Positions 25,131-34,918 of a DNA stretch of 64,000 bases are shown piece by piece (the first letter of the stretch is position 1; each line of letters opens with the position of its first letter). The stretch is from the NCBI GenBank assembly GCA_016462645.1, contig JAEMSX010000001.1, forward strand, positions 65,999 to 129,998, written 5' to 3'. A program made the translations under genes and the position numbers. The stretch comes from Thermoleophilaceae bacterium. GTDB taxonomy: Bacteria; Actinomycetota; Thermoleophilia; Solirubrobacterales; JACPNS01. The notes under the pieces were generated by a model. It made no database searches, was not told the origin of the DNA, and saw only the letters and a program-made list of their open reading frames with translations.

Positions 25131-28100
25131 GAGATCGTTTGTTGCGTTGGCACATTCGCGCCGGCTGAATGCGGCGTGAACACTGAGTCGACCGTTGACG
25201 ACGGCACGCAGTTGGCAGTGCGCGGGTCGGAAACGACGAACAGCTTGCTCGATGCCATGCGACCGTTGATCAGCTGGCGATCCGGCTGATTGAGGTCGAG
25301 GTGGATCGATGAGAGCGGCAGGTCAGGGATGTTCTTGAACTCGACCTTGATGCGCTTCAGGCATGAACCCGTACAGAGCGGATCGACGTTGACGATGTCG
25401 GTCTGTCCGAACAGTCGGATCGAGATGCCCTGACCGTCCAGCGCCACACCCAAATACGGGAGCGGGAGCTGGTTCACGAGGTAGACCGTTCCGTAGAGCG
25501 GCTCGGTCAGCAACGGACTGATGATCTCCATGCTTCCGACGACTGCGTTGTACGGACACTGACTTTCGTCAAACGAACCCTTCGAGTCCGGCGCGGCAGA
25601 TCCCGGGCAACGGTCTTCGGCGTTTCCGAACGACGCGTAGTTGGCCCCGAAGACCTTCGGCTCGTTGACTGTGATCGTCGAGATCGTCGAGTTGCCTTCC
25701 GGCAACGTGACGTCAGTGATGATCCCGGTCGTGCCGCCGGCGACGGTGTTCGGGAACTCCTGCGTGATCGTCGGTTCGAACGGCAGGGCGTCGCAGCCCG
25801 TCGCCTGGTAGGCGATCGTCTGGTCCGGCGTGCGGTTGCCTTCGGTGTCGCCGAAGTTCGCCGAGAACTCGCCCGGCGCGCAGCGCGACGGGTTGGTCAG
25901 CAGCGGGAACGGCGAGCCGGCCGAACCGGCGACGTGCATCTTGAAGTCGTTCACCCAGAACTGCGTGAACTTCTCGGGGTCGTAGATGTCTCCGACCACG
26001 GTCGGGATCGAGTCACTGAAGACGCGCATCTGCTGCGCGTTGTTGATCAGTTGCATGCGCAGCGGAATGATCACGTCAGCGAACGGCTTGACCGGACTGT
26101 AGACGCGGATCACCATGCCGGCAACATCCGAGGCTTCCTGGGGGTCGGTCAGGTACACGTCGCCCGGCGTGCGTTTGAGCCCGGACAGTCCGCCGATCTG
26201 GTAGTCGACGTCGACGGTTCCGATCTTCGTGTCCTCAGGGCAGACTGCCGTGACGATGTCGCCGCACTTCGCGAACGAGTTGAGCGATCCGATCAGGCCC
26301 TTCGGGAGGGTCAGGTCAACGGCCTTCAGCTGTCCGGCTGCATCGGGGTCGATGTCGACGTCGAGATCCGGGTGTGCGCCGGCCTGCTGGGTCGAGGTGC
26401 TCATGGAGTACGCGACGCTCCACGGGCCGACGGAGAAGTCCATCGCGGACGCGAAGCTCACGCGTGGGCCTGCAGTCGCACGGGTGCTGAAGGTCCAGTC
26501 GCCATCGGCGAGCGGATCCGTGACGACGTAGTCCGGCAGGTTTGTCGCAGTTCCGCACGGCGCCCATTCCGGCGCGGTGCCCTCGCGGACAAGCGAACAG
26601 TCAAAGGTGGCGTCCGGATACAACTGAGCGTCCCCATAGACCAGCTTGAAGACCGGCGTGCGATCGGTCAGGCGCCCCTGGCCGACGTAGTCGTCGACGG
26701 CGGGCGCCATCGGGCGACGCTGGCCCGGGATGAAGTACACGGAGTCGGTGCCGATCTGGCCGTTGGCGTCAGTCGCCTCGACCTCGAGGCGAAACAGGTC
26801 GCCCGTCTCGTAGCGCCCGATGCTCGCGCCGTCCGCGCACGCGCGCCGCTCGGTCTCGTACTCATATGGCTCGTCGTAGACCGCGTAGACGACGCATTCG
26901 ATCTTCGTGATCGCGGTGCCGGAGGGGCTCGTGGCCGTGAAATTCGTCGTCACGTCGTTGAGCAACGTTGTGCTGCGGTCCGTCGGGGAGGTGATCTCCA
27001 CGACTGGGAGCTTGGGCGTTGCGACGGTGAAGTCGCGAATCACGTGGCTGAAGTTGCCGAGCGCATCGCGTGAGAACACGGTCAGATCGTGTGCGCCGTC
27101 TTCCAGGCCCGCAAACGTTGTCGGCGATGTGCACGCGGTGAGCGGGCCGCTGTCCACCCAGCAGTAGTCAACTGCGCCGGGCTCGGTCGTGAACTCCAGG
27201 GTCAGAGTCCCCGAGGTGAGAACCGCGTTCTGCGCGGGTGAGGTCACATTGATCGTCGGCGGCGTGGCATCGACCGTGAAGCCGTACTGCGATGGCGAAG
27301 GATCGTTTACGCCGTCGTAGACCGCGCGAACGCTGAGGACGTGGCTGCCGTCAGCAAGCGGAGTGGCCGGCTTGAAGCCAGATACACAAGGCGCGAATCC
27401 GGCGTAGTCGATCTGGCACTCAAACGTGGCGCCGAATTGCGGAGACGTGAACGTGAAGCTCGGCTGACGCAGGCGCGTCTGAGCCGGCATCGCCGAGGTG
27501 ATCGTCGTGTCGGGCGCGCAGCCGGTCTGCAAGTAGTACGTGCCGTAGAGCATCGCGGCACCGGCGTAGCCGTTGATCTCCGCCCATGCAGTTGCATCCG
27601 GGCACGAGTTCGAGGGATTGTTGACGAGCTTCGAAGTGAGGTTCACGCTCGCGCTGCTCCACGGTACCTGCGGAAGATCCCTGAAGTTGAGCCGAATTTC
27701 GCCACCGGTGTAGCTTTCGGAGGCAACGTCAAGCGAGCCGCGAAGGATCATCCGCGTTCCGCTTGAACCGCGGAGCACGTATCCGAACGTGATCGGGTCG
27801 CGCGAGGTGAGGTAGATGTCCGCGGTCATCGACCCGACGAGGAGCGAGACCGCAAGCGACGCCGTTCCGATCTGTGATTCCGCGGGACAGGTCACGCTCG
27901 AGAGCTGCGCTTCACTGCATGGCGACAACGCGTTCAGGGTGCTGTTGTTGATCGTGGTGCCGCGCTCGAGGTCGACGGCGATGTCCTTGATGTGGGAGTG
28001 CTGGATCGGAAGATCCTGGTCGGCTTCAGGCACATAGACCGTCGCCGAAAGACCGGTTGGCTGGCCCGCCCTGGTGTTGGTTGCGGCAATGCTGAAGCTC

Positions 28101-28927
28101 GGCTCTGACTTGACCAGGTTGCAGCCGGTCGGTGTGTAGCTGGAAGAGCGGGTGGCAGTCACGTCCAGATAGGACAGGAACCTTGCCTCCGAGACGGCGG
28201 CGTCGCAGCGCGTCGGCGCGGTGACCAGCGACGGGACGGGATACGAAGTGAAGCCCGACCGCGCGTCAAGCGTCATCGTGAGATTGGAGATCGTGATGTC
28301 GGTTGAGAAGCCAAGGTTGGACTTGACCTTGTACGGGATCTCCGGAATCGTGATCGTTGTGCCGTACTCCTTGTCGAGGCCCGAGCGAACTCTGCTCAGT
28401 GCGACGGCGTTGGAACCCTTGATGAGAAACTTCTGAATCTTGCTCGAAGCATTGACGACGAGTCCGAAGCTCATCAGGCTTCCCGCGTCAGGCGTGATCG
28501 AGTAGACCGTTCCGGCGACCGTGTAGTTCGAGAAGCCCACGCGGTACGTGACCGAGAGCGATCCGACCTTGGTCTGCGCGCTGCAAGATCCGGAGTTGAA
28601 GGTGGTCGTCGGGCAGGGAGTCGGCACTGCCTTCGGGTTCAGGAGCATTCCCGCGGGAAGCTCGAATTCCAGCGTCCTCAGGTCGTCGTTGTTCCTGTTG
28701 GCCTGCGTTGCATCGTTCGAAGCCGAGAGCGTGATCGCCGGGTGTGATCCGGCCTGCGTGCTTGATGCGCCCAGGGCGTAGCCGTTGGCGACGAATGCGG
28801 CGCTCGCGCTGCTTGAAGAGATTGAGAGCGCAAGCAGTGCGGCGGCAGTGACTGCCAGCGCGAAGATCGCTCGAAGACGTGTTGACCGGCCGCGGCTCAG
28901 TGCGCCGGAAATCATCCCGTAGGACAT
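25115..28927 (-). CDS. Giant secreted surface protein with duplicated A-B modules and Ig-like repeats
   Basis: 1270 aa with a signal peptide cleaved near 'SSASAAF'. An N-terminal module A (~45-270) carries 'SSTQAGSHPAITL'. Module B (~290-450) carries 'NTRAGQPTGLSATVYVP'. A middle region (~500-840) has three Ig/CHU-type repeats ('FECQIDYAGFAPC', 'DYCWVDSGPLTAC', 'FDCSLVREGTAPEWAPC'). A second A-B pair follows (~845-1270), beginning 'STSTQQAGAHPDLDV'. Each A and B contains a Cys motif like 'CPxxSxIG'. There is no C-terminal anchor or LPXTG. A strong AGGGGGG ribosome site precedes ATG 28927. A related protein lies at 48.9 kb. Function unknown; adhesion or cell-surface structure is inferred. Confidence 0.85.
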   Translation of the reverse strand: MSYGMISGALSRGRSTRLRAIFALAVTAAALLALSISSSSASAAFVANGYALGASSTQAGSHPAITLSASNDATQANRNNDDLRTLEFELPAGMLLNPKAVPTPCPTTTFNSGSCSAQTKVGSLSVTYRVGFSNYTVAGTVYSITPDAGSLMSFGLVVNASSKIQKFLIKGSNAVALSRVRSGLDKEYGTTITIPEIPYKVKSNLGFSTDITISNLTMTLDARSGFTSYPVPSLVTAPTRCDAAVSEARFLSYLDVTATRSSSYTPTGCNLVKSEPSFSIAATNTRAGQPTGLSATVYVPEADQDLPIQHSHIKDIAVDLERGTTINNSTLNALSPCSEAQLSSVTCPAESQIGTASLAVSLLVGSMTADIYLTSRDPITFGYVLRGSSGTRMILRGSLDVASESYTGGEIRLNFRDLPQVPWSSASVNLTSKLVNNPSNSCPDATAWAEINGYAGAAMLYGTYYLQTGCAPDTTITSAMPAQTRLRQPSFTFTSPQFGATFECQIDYAGFAPCVSGFKPATPLADGSHVLSVRAVYDGVNDPSPSQYGFTVDATPPTINVTSPAQNAVLTSGTLTLEFTTEPGAVDYCWVDSGPLTACTSPTTFAGLEDGAHDLTVFSRDALGNFSHVIRDFTVATPKLPVVEITSPTDRSTTLLNDVTTNFTATSPSGTAITKIECVVYAVYDEPYEYETERRACADGASIGRYETGDLFRLEVEATDANGQIGTDSVYFIPGQRRPMAPAVDDYVGQGRLTDRTPVFKLVYGDAQLYPDATFDCSLVREGTAPEWAPCGTATNLPDYVVTDPLADGDWTFSTRATAGPRVSFASAMDFSVGPWSVAYSMSTSTQQAGAHPDLDVDIDPDAAGQLKAVDLTLPKGLIGSLNSFAKCGDIVTAVCPEDTKIGTVDVDYQIGGLSGLKRTPGDVYLTDPQEASDVAGMVIRVYSPVKPFADVIIPLRMQLINNAQQMRVFSDSIPTVVGDIYDPEKFTQFWVNDFKMHVAGSAGSPFPLLTNPSRCAPGEFSANFGDTEGNRTPDQTIAYQATGCDALPFEPTITQEFPNTVAGGTTGIITDVTLPEGNSTISTITVNEPKVFGANYASFGNAEDRCPGSAAPDSKGSFDESQCPYNAVVGSMEIISPLLTEPLYGTVYLVNQLPLPYLGVALDGQGISIRLFGQTDIVNVDPLCTGSCLKRIKVEFKNIPDLPLSSIHLDLNQPDRQLINGRMASSKLFVVSDPRTANCVPSSTVDSVFTPHSAGANVPTQQTISTTGC

Positions 28928-28992
28928 TCAGGTTCCCCCCTATTTTGATTACTCGCCGGTAATGTCGAATTACCACCGATTGGATCATTTTT

Positions 28993-29023
28993 GCGAACAC
29001 CGCTGTTCGCTGATCCCGGATCA
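28993..29023. repeat. Adjacent inverted repeats in the divergent 28.9-29.2 kb gap
   Basis: GCGAACA-CCGC-TGTTCGC is followed directly by TGATCC-C-GGATCA. They sit about 65 nt upstream of the giant surface-protein gene and 135 nt upstream of the GH88-like gene. They could be an operator pair for the divergent promoters; no regulator is adjacent. Confidence 0.45.
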
Positions 29024-29157
29024 ATGTAGCGGAAACCGATGGTTCAAATTGGCTGGTTGGCCAGTTTTGGGGATGCGTTCGGTCGCGCACCTAGAATCGA
29101 AACTTCGCAGTAGCCGGCGCTGTTCTAGTTGACAGGCAGCGCAACTGCCAGCGCCCC

Positions 29158-30411
29158 ATGGCAGCAACTCGCCCCCCATTCCCCGCTCGTTCGATCGTCC
29201 TTCCCACGATTCTCTTCAGCGTGCTTGTGCTCAGCGGGGCGCTCGCGGCGCAGCCATCCACCGCGAAGACGTTGGGGCCGAACGCATTTGAAGCGGAGGC
29301 GGGCCAGTTGCACCAGCGGCTGCAGGCCATCGCCGCGCAGACCTCCCCCGGCCAGTACCCGCTCGGCACCGGTCTCGACGGCGTGCTGCGGTTTGCCCCT
29401 GGCGCGGACTGGACCTCGGGCTTCTGGGCCGGCGCGCTCTGGCGCGACGTCGACCTCGCTCCATCGGCGAGCAGAATCAATCTCGCATACAACGCGACTG
29501 TCGATCACCTCGGATTCGAGCGCGCGCAGACCCACGACCTCGGCTTCATGTACGGCGAGAGTTCAGTCGCCGCGTACGAGCGTGTTTGCAAGGCACCGAC
29601 CACGAGCGACTGCGCGAAGTTCCGCGCCAGCGGGCTGATTGCCGCGGACACGTTGGTCAAGCTCGCGCGCACAACCGGCCAGGGCATCATCCCGCTCGGC
29701 GCTCGGACGTGCTCGGACTGCAAACCGGGCGGCGCCGAGACGATCGTCGACAGCATGATGAACCTCCCGCTGCTCTACTGGGCGAGCAGGCAGACCGGCA
29801 ACCCGAAGTACAACAACCTCGCCAAGTGGCACGCCGGCTGGGTCTACAGAAACCTCCTGCGCCCGGACGGCTCGACCTTTCAAGCCGCGAGCTATCCGCG
29901 CAGATCCAAACGGCCCCGGCTTGTGCTGCACACCCACCAGGGACTCGCAGACGACTCCACATGGTCGCGCGGTCAGGCCTGGAGCATCTACGGATTCGCG
30001 GACGCGGGCCTGCAATTCCGCAACAAGTACTTCCTGCGGGCCGCCGAGCGCAATGCGCATTACGCGATCACGCACCTGCCCGGCTACGGCGTGCCGATGT
30101 GGGACTACGACGCGATCAAGGGTGCCCCGATTGACGTCTCGGCCGGAGTGATCACGGCCGCCGGGCTCTTCCATCTCGCCCGCGCGTGCGAGGCGGTCGC
30201 AAACACCTGCCGCCGATCCGCCTACTGGGCGGTCGTGGCCGGCCAGCTCTTGAAGAACTCGCTCAAGCAGATCCGCAAGATCTTCCCGGTCGGCATCCTC
30301 GGCGATCAGGTCTACACGCTCGCCGGCAGAGAGACCTGGGAGGATGACGGCGAACTCGTATTCGGTCTCGACTACGCGCTTGAGGCGATAAAGCTCGCGC
30401 GGGAGCGCTGA
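29158..30411 (+). CDS. Secreted GH88-like unsaturated glucuronyl hydrolase
   Basis: 417 aa with a signal peptide (~1-36) and an (alpha/alpha)6 catalytic domain. GH88 landmarks are 'THDLGFMYGES' and 'IVDSMMNLPLLYWA', which carry the two catalytic-type aspartates, and 'HTHQGLADDSTWSRGQAWSIYGFAD'. The family removes unsaturated uronic acids released by polysaccharide lyases from glycosaminoglycans or ulvan/gellan-like polymers. No lyase is in the window. The sulfatase at 35 kb could act on the same type of polymer, but that is inference. No clear ribosome site. Confidence 0.85.
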   Translation: MAATRPPFPARSIVLPTILFSVLVLSGALAAQPSTAKTLGPNAFEAEAGQLHQRLQAIAAQTSPGQYPLGTGLDGVLRFAPGADWTSGFWAGALWRDVDLAPSASRINLAYNATVDHLGFERAQTHDLGFMYGESSVAAYERVCKAPTTSDCAKFRASGLIAADTLVKLARTTGQGIIPLGARTCSDCKPGGAETIVDSMMNLPLLYWASRQTGNPKYNNLAKWHAGWVYRNLLRPDGSTFQAASYPRRSKRPRLVLHTHQGLADDSTWSRGQAWSIYGFADAGLQFRNKYFLRAAERNAHYAITHLPGYGVPMWDYDAIKGAPIDVSAGVITAAGLFHLARACEAVANTCRRSAYWAVVAGQLLKNSLKQIRKIFPVGILGDQVYTLAGRETWEDDGELVFGLDYALEAIKLARER

Positions 30412-30446
30412 CCGCAGCTGTCGTGCCGCACTGGGATACTGCTCCG

Positions 30447-30812
30447 ATGGACGCAACTGAGAAACACAACACACGCTTGATCACGATCGACGAGCTCGGC
30501 GATTCGCAAGTCGCCGTGGTTGAGGACACGCCGCACGGCACGCTCGCCGTGGGGATGAGCGGCGACGAGCCGTTCGCCGTCTCAAACACATGTCGCCACC
30601 TCTTTGCATCACTCGGCAAGGGCGATGTCGAAGACGGTCAATTGAGGTGCCCGTCACACCGGGCGCTCTACGACGTGAAGACCGGCAAGATGACGCGCGG
30701 ACCGCAGGGCGGCTTCAAGCCGATCGCCGGGCCGGTCAAGGCGACGCTGGGTGCGCGGGCGCTGAAGGTCTACCCCGTCGAAATGCGCGACGGCGCGATC
30801 TGGCTGACGTAG
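30447..30812 (+). CDS. Rieske-type [2Fe-2S] ferredoxin-like protein
   Basis: 121 aa from ATG 30447; the track start 8 codons upstream is less likely because GATACT lies 6 nt before this ATG (leaderless pattern). The Rieske motif is complete: Cys-x-His ('NTCRHLF') and, 18 residues later, Cys-x2-His ('LRCPSHRAL'). It is a small soluble electron carrier, or the ferredoxin part of a dioxygenase system. No oxygenase is adjacent. The P450 at 1.3 kb needs a ferredoxin but is too far away to link. Confidence 0.88.
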   Translation: MDATEKHNTRLITIDELGDSQVAVVEDTPHGTLAVGMSGDEPFAVSNTCRHLFASLGKGDVEDGQLRCPSHRALYDVKTGKMTRGPQGGFKPIAGPVKATLGARALKVYPVEMRDGAIWLT

Positions 30813-30819
30813 AGCGCGG

Positions 30820-32418
30820 TCAGTCAAGCCTGCAGAAGAGCCAGGCGTTCACCCCGGGGTTCGCGGGGTCGCCACCGGGTCCGTATCCGACCGGGACTGC
30901 GTGGGCGTGCATCGCGTGATCGTGCTTCTCGGGGTGTCCGCCGATCGGCTCGACCGACCCCGCGTCAAACACTCGCGCGCCGGCGACCGCTTCGTCATGC
31001 ACCGACGGCTGGCCCGCCGCGCGCACCGTCGATGTCGACGACCCGCTGTGCACGTACTTGATCGTCGCCATCATCCCGCTGTCCTCGTGGAAGAGGATGT
31101 GGCAGTGGAATACCGCGATGCCTTCGTAGGTGCGCGGTTGGAAACGGATCTTGATGCTGCCCGACCTCGGGAGGATGTAGTTGTCGATCGGCGCCTGCGG
31201 GGTCCGCTTGTTGCCGTTGACCTCGACGACCTGGAAATCGTTCGTGTGGAGGTGGATCGGATGATCTTCGGTGGTCTGATTGATGAAGGTCCACTCCTCC
31301 ACCCCGTTGATCTTCGCGACGGTGTCGATCCGGTCGGGGTCGAACTGCTTGCCGTTGATCAGGGCCTGGAACTGGGGCGCGTTGTTCGGGCCGAACGAGA
31401 GGACCCATGTGCGCCGCGTCGTCACCTTCGATTTGGAGAGGTCGTTGAAGGCGCGGATCTTTCTGGGAATCGCGGTGAAGGGATGTTCGTCGCCGGAGAC
31501 TTTCAGCGTCAGCAGGTCCTGCCCGGGGAAGGAGTTGAAGCCCTCGAATGACGGATACTGCTTGAGCTTGAACGTGCCCTTGCTCTTCGCGCGGACGAGC
31601 ACCTCGAACCGCGAGCCGGGTGGGATCATGATCGTCTTTGCCTTGATCGCGACGCGCGTCGGATTGCCGTCCTCACCGACGATCCACATGTCATGACCTT
31701 CGAGGCCGACCTTGAGAAATCCCTCGTTGCTGATGTTGGCGATCTGCCACCGCTCGACGTCGCCCGGGTGCATGCTGATCGTCTGGTCGGATCTGCGATT
31801 GACGAGCGTGGTCGTCTGCAAGTCGTTCTGATCGTTCGGGTTGACCAGCGAGCTGCCGTCGGGAGTGAACTCAGCAAGACTGAGTGCGATCTGGCGGCGC
31901 TTGAACTTCTTCAGCGACTTGACCTCGGCCTCCCCGCCCTTGATCGAGACGAGTCCGGCCATGCCGCGAAACACCTGACTGTTGACCTGGCCGTGCAGAT
32001 GCGGGTGGTACCAGTAGAGACCGTTGGGATGATCGTGCGGAATCTTGACCAGCACGTGGTAGCTCTTGCCCGGGCGGAAGCGACGCAGGACGTTGTCCGC
32101 AATTCCCGCCGGTGAGACGTGCAGGCCGTGGAAGTGGATGTTGGTTTCCTCGGGGAGCTTGTTGATCACCCGCAGATCGATCGTGTCGCCGGGCTTTACG
32201 TTCAACGTCGGTCCGATGTACTGATCGTTGTAGGTGTAGGCGCCATGGACGCGCCTGCCGTCGATCATCGCGCTGCCGGGAGCCGCGGTGAAGGTGGCCT
32301 TGAGCACTCCGTTCCTGCTGTGGAGTTGCTCGGGCTGGGAGAAGGCCGAAGCCTGCGGCGCGAGAACGAGGGCGGCGAGCAGGACGGCTGGAGCAAGGGC
32401 GAGTCTTATGAGGCGCAT
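30820..32418 (-). CDS. Secreted multicopper oxidase (laccase/CueO-like)
   Basis: 532 aa with a signal peptide (~1-25) and three cupredoxin domains. All four copper motifs are visible: 'HFHGLHVSPAG', 'YWYHPHLHGQV', 'HPIHLHTNDFQV' and 'HCHILFHEDSGMM'; the last gives the T1 Cys-His pair and axial Met. It oxidises phenols or metal ions such as Cu(I) or Mn(II), reducing O2 to water outside the cell. An ~80-residue tail after the last motif ends 'AWLFCRLD'. It lies 46 nt downstream of the LOV kinase on the same strand and might be read with it. Confidence 0.93.
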   Translation of the reverse strand: MRLIRLALAPAVLLAALVLAPQASAFSQPEQLHSRNGVLKATFTAAPGSAMIDGRRVHGAYTYNDQYIGPTLNVKPGDTIDLRVINKLPEETNIHFHGLHVSPAGIADNVLRRFRPGKSYHVLVKIPHDHPNGLYWYHPHLHGQVNSQVFRGMAGLVSIKGGEAEVKSLKKFKRRQIALSLAEFTPDGSSLVNPNDQNDLQTTTLVNRRSDQTISMHPGDVERWQIANISNEGFLKVGLEGHDMWIVGEDGNPTRVAIKAKTIMIPPGSRFEVLVRAKSKGTFKLKQYPSFEGFNSFPGQDLLTLKVSGDEHPFTAIPRKIRAFNDLSKSKVTTRRTWVLSFGPNNAPQFQALINGKQFDPDRIDTVAKINGVEEWTFINQTTEDHPIHLHTNDFQVVEVNGNKRTPQAPIDNYILPRSGSIKIRFQPRTYEGIAVFHCHILFHEDSGMMATIKYVHSGSSTSTVRAAGQPSVHDEAVAGARVFDAGSVEPIGGHPEKHDHAMHAHAVPVGYGPGGDPANPGVNAWLFCRLD

Positions 32419-32464
32419 CTGTCTGATTTCGGGACGTCCGCGGGATTTCCTTACCCGTGCGTGA

Positions 32465-34918
32465 CTATGAGTCCAGAACGGCGCGGACTTTGTCCGCCAG
32501 CGCCACAGCGCGAAACGGTTTCTCGATGAAGTTGATCTCGGACTCGGCTATCCCCTCGCGGATGACCAAGTCGGCCGGGTAGCCCGAGGTGAAGAGAACT
32601 TTCAGTCCGGGCATCTTCTCGGCCAGGATCTCCGCGAGCTCGCGTCCGTTCAGACCCGGCATCACGATGTCCGTGAGCAGCAGGTCGATCTCTCCAGGGT
32701 GTTCGTCGGCGAGTTCCAGTGCCTCTTCTGCGCTGGACGCGCTCAGAATCTTGTAACCGTGGCGGCCGAGCGCCCTGATGACGAGGGGCCGGAGCGACTC
32801 GGAATCCTCCACGTGGAGGATCGTCTCCCGCGTATCCGGCGGTGGCGGGCGTTCGGACGGTGCGGACGGTTCGGGCGTGGCCTCCTCAAGCGTCGTCGGG
32901 AGGAAGACTTTGAAAGTCGTGCCGACACCGAACTCACTTTCCACCGTGATCTGACCACCCGACTGAAGGATTATTCCGTGCACCGTCGCCAGCCCAAGAC
33001 CGGTGCCTTCGGATTTCGTCGTGTAGAAAGGCTCAAAGACCTTGGACTGCGCGACCGCGTCCATGCCGACCCCGCTGTCACTGAGCTCGAGCAGCACGTA
33101 CGTGCCGGCCTCAGGGACGAACTGACGCGCGACGTCGCTCTCATCGAGCTCGACCAGCGACGTCCTGATCTCAATCCGGCCACCTTCCGGCATCGCATCG
33201 CGGGCATTGATTGCGAGGTTCATGATCACCTGCTGCAGCTGGGCGCGATCGACGAGCACGGGACGCACCCCCGCGCCGAGTTCCTCGCTGAGCGTGATGT
33301 TCTCGCCGATCAGCCGGTGAGCCAGCGACATCGTCTCGCTGAGCACCTGATTCAGATCAGTTGGCTCCGGCTTGAGCACCTGCTGGCGGCTGAAGGCGAG
33401 CAGCTGTCGCGTGAGCTCGGCGGCGTGCTCGGCGGCACGATCGATCTGCAGAAGGTCGTCACGCAGCGACTCATCTTTGAGATCCATCAGCGCGAGCTCG
33501 GCCGACGCGCGAATGGCCGTGAGCGCATTGTTGAAGTCGTGCGCGATGCCTCCTGCGAGTTGTCCGATCGCCTCGAGCTTCTGGGCCTGACGCGCACGCT
33601 GCTCGAATTCCTTTCTCTCTGTCACGTCGGTCTGCACGCCGATGAAGTGCGTCAGCGTCCCGCCGTCATCGAGCACCGGCGAAATGGCCAGGTGGTTCCA
33701 GAACGTGGTCCCGTCCTTGCGGTAGTTGATCAACTCAACCTCACAGCTGCGGCCGGCGGCCAGGGCCTCGCCAATCTGCTTGACGGTCTCAGGGTCAGTC
33801 CTCGCTCCCTGGAGAATCCGGCAATTCCTGCCGATCAACTCCTCCGGCGCGTAGCCCGTGAGGTTCGCGAACGCCGGCGTCGCGTAGATGATCGGGTTGT
33901 CCTCCGCGAGGGCGTCAGTGATCACGACGCCCTGATTGGCCGCAGCAAGCGCGCGGTCTCGCATCTGCAACTCGGCTTCGGACTCTTTGCGTCGCTGCTC
34001 CAGCGCATGCCAGTCCATCCAGATCGAAAGGCTCGGCGTCATCTCCGACAGCGCGGCGACCAGCTCCTCGGTGAAGAAACCCTTCTCTGATGCATACAAG
34101 GCGAGCACGGCCACGACCTTTCCTTCCTGACGGATCGGAAACGCGGCGCTTGAAGCGAACCCGACGCGTTTTGCGGCCTCGTGCCAGGGCGCGGTCGCCG
34201 CGGAGCCCAAGAAGTCGTTCTCGACACTCACCTCACCCTTTCGATAGGCGATACCGGTCGGTCCCTGAGAGTTGACGCTCAGCGGGTCAGTGGTGATCTC
34301 AAACCCCGGCTGAAGAATCGTGCCGACGTAGCTTTCATCAACGCCGGCAGAAGCGATTCGGACAAAATTCCCCTCCACCGGCTCGCCGATCCAGGCGAGG
34401 TGAAACTTGCCCAGTTCGACCGCGATCTCACAGATTTCGCGAAACAGTTCATCCCTGTCGCCGCTCGCGACCATCGCGGCGTTTGCGCGCGCGAGCATCG
34501 CGTAGAGATCTCTCCGGATCTGAAGCTCATCCTGGAGCGCGCGCAGATCGGTCACGTCAAAGCTGGTGCAGGCGACGCCGACGATCTCGCCGTCCTTCAT
34601 CACGGGACAGAATGTTCCGATCCAGTCGCGTCGGTCGGGCGTCAGTTCGCTGAGATCGATCTCAAGGTTGAACATCGACTCACCATTGAGCGCGCGGGTC
34701 AGCAACACCTCGACCTCCGGCCAGACGCGCGGGATCACCTTTGAGACCTTCTCGCCCAACATCTGCTCCCGCGGCGTGTTGACCTGCTCTGCGGCAGCCT
34801 GGTTCGCGTAGACAAAGCGGAGAGAGCGATCGACCAGCGCAAGCGGCGATGTGACGCTCTCGACCAGGGCGGTCAGAAACTCCGTGGGTGGAGTCGATGG
34901 CAGACCGGAGCCGTTCAC
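32465..34918 (-). CDS. Hybrid histidine kinase with PAS, GAF and LOV (blue-light) domains and a receiver
   Basis: 817 aa, no membrane segment. Order: PAS (~12-125), GAF (~135-305), LOV (~321-435), HisKA (~445-515, phospho-His460 in 'GGIAHDFNNALTAIR'), HATPase_c (~555-675) and a C-terminal receiver (~698-815, Asp750 in 'LLLTDIVMPG'). The LOV core has photoactive Cys366 in 'GRNCRILQG' and flavin contacts Asn398 ('NYRKDG'), Asn408 ('FWNHL') and Gln429 ('FIGVQTDVTERK'), so it should form a flavin-Cys adduct in blue light. GTG start overlaps the sulfatase stop (GTGA). Output partner not in the window. Confidence 0.93.
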   Translation of the reverse strand: MNGSGLPSTPPTEFLTALVESVTSPLALVDRSLRFVYANQAAAEQVNTPREQMLGEKVSKVIPRVWPEVEVLLTRALNGESMFNLEIDLSELTPDRRDWIGTFCPVMKDGEIVGVACTSFDVTDLRALQDELQIRRDLYAMLARANAAMVASGDRDELFREICEIAVELGKFHLAWIGEPVEGNFVRIASAGVDESYVGTILQPGFEITTDPLSVNSQGPTGIAYRKGEVSVENDFLGSAATAPWHEAAKRVGFASSAAFPIRQEGKVVAVLALYASEKGFFTEELVAALSEMTPSLSIWMDWHALEQRRKESEAELQMRDRALAAANQGVVITDALAEDNPIIYATPAFANLTGYAPEELIGRNCRILQGARTDPETVKQIGEALAAGRSCEVELINYRKDGTTFWNHLAISPVLDDGGTLTHFIGVQTDVTERKEFEQRARQAQKLEAIGQLAGGIAHDFNNALTAIRASAELALMDLKDESLRDDLLQIDRAAEHAAELTRQLLAFSRQQVLKPEPTDLNQVLSETMSLAHRLIGENITLSEELGAGVRPVLVDRAQLQQVIMNLAINARDAMPEGGRIEIRTSLVELDESDVARQFVPEAGTYVLLELSDSGVGMDAVAQSKVFEPFYTTKSEGTGLGLATVHGIILQSGGQITVESEFGVGTTFKVFLPTTLEEATPEPSAPSERPPPPDTRETILHVEDSESLRPLVIRALGRHGYKILSASSAEEALELADEHPGEIDLLLTDIVMPGLNGRELAEILAEKMPGLKVLFTSGYPADLVIREGIAESEINFIEKPFRAVALADKVRAVLDS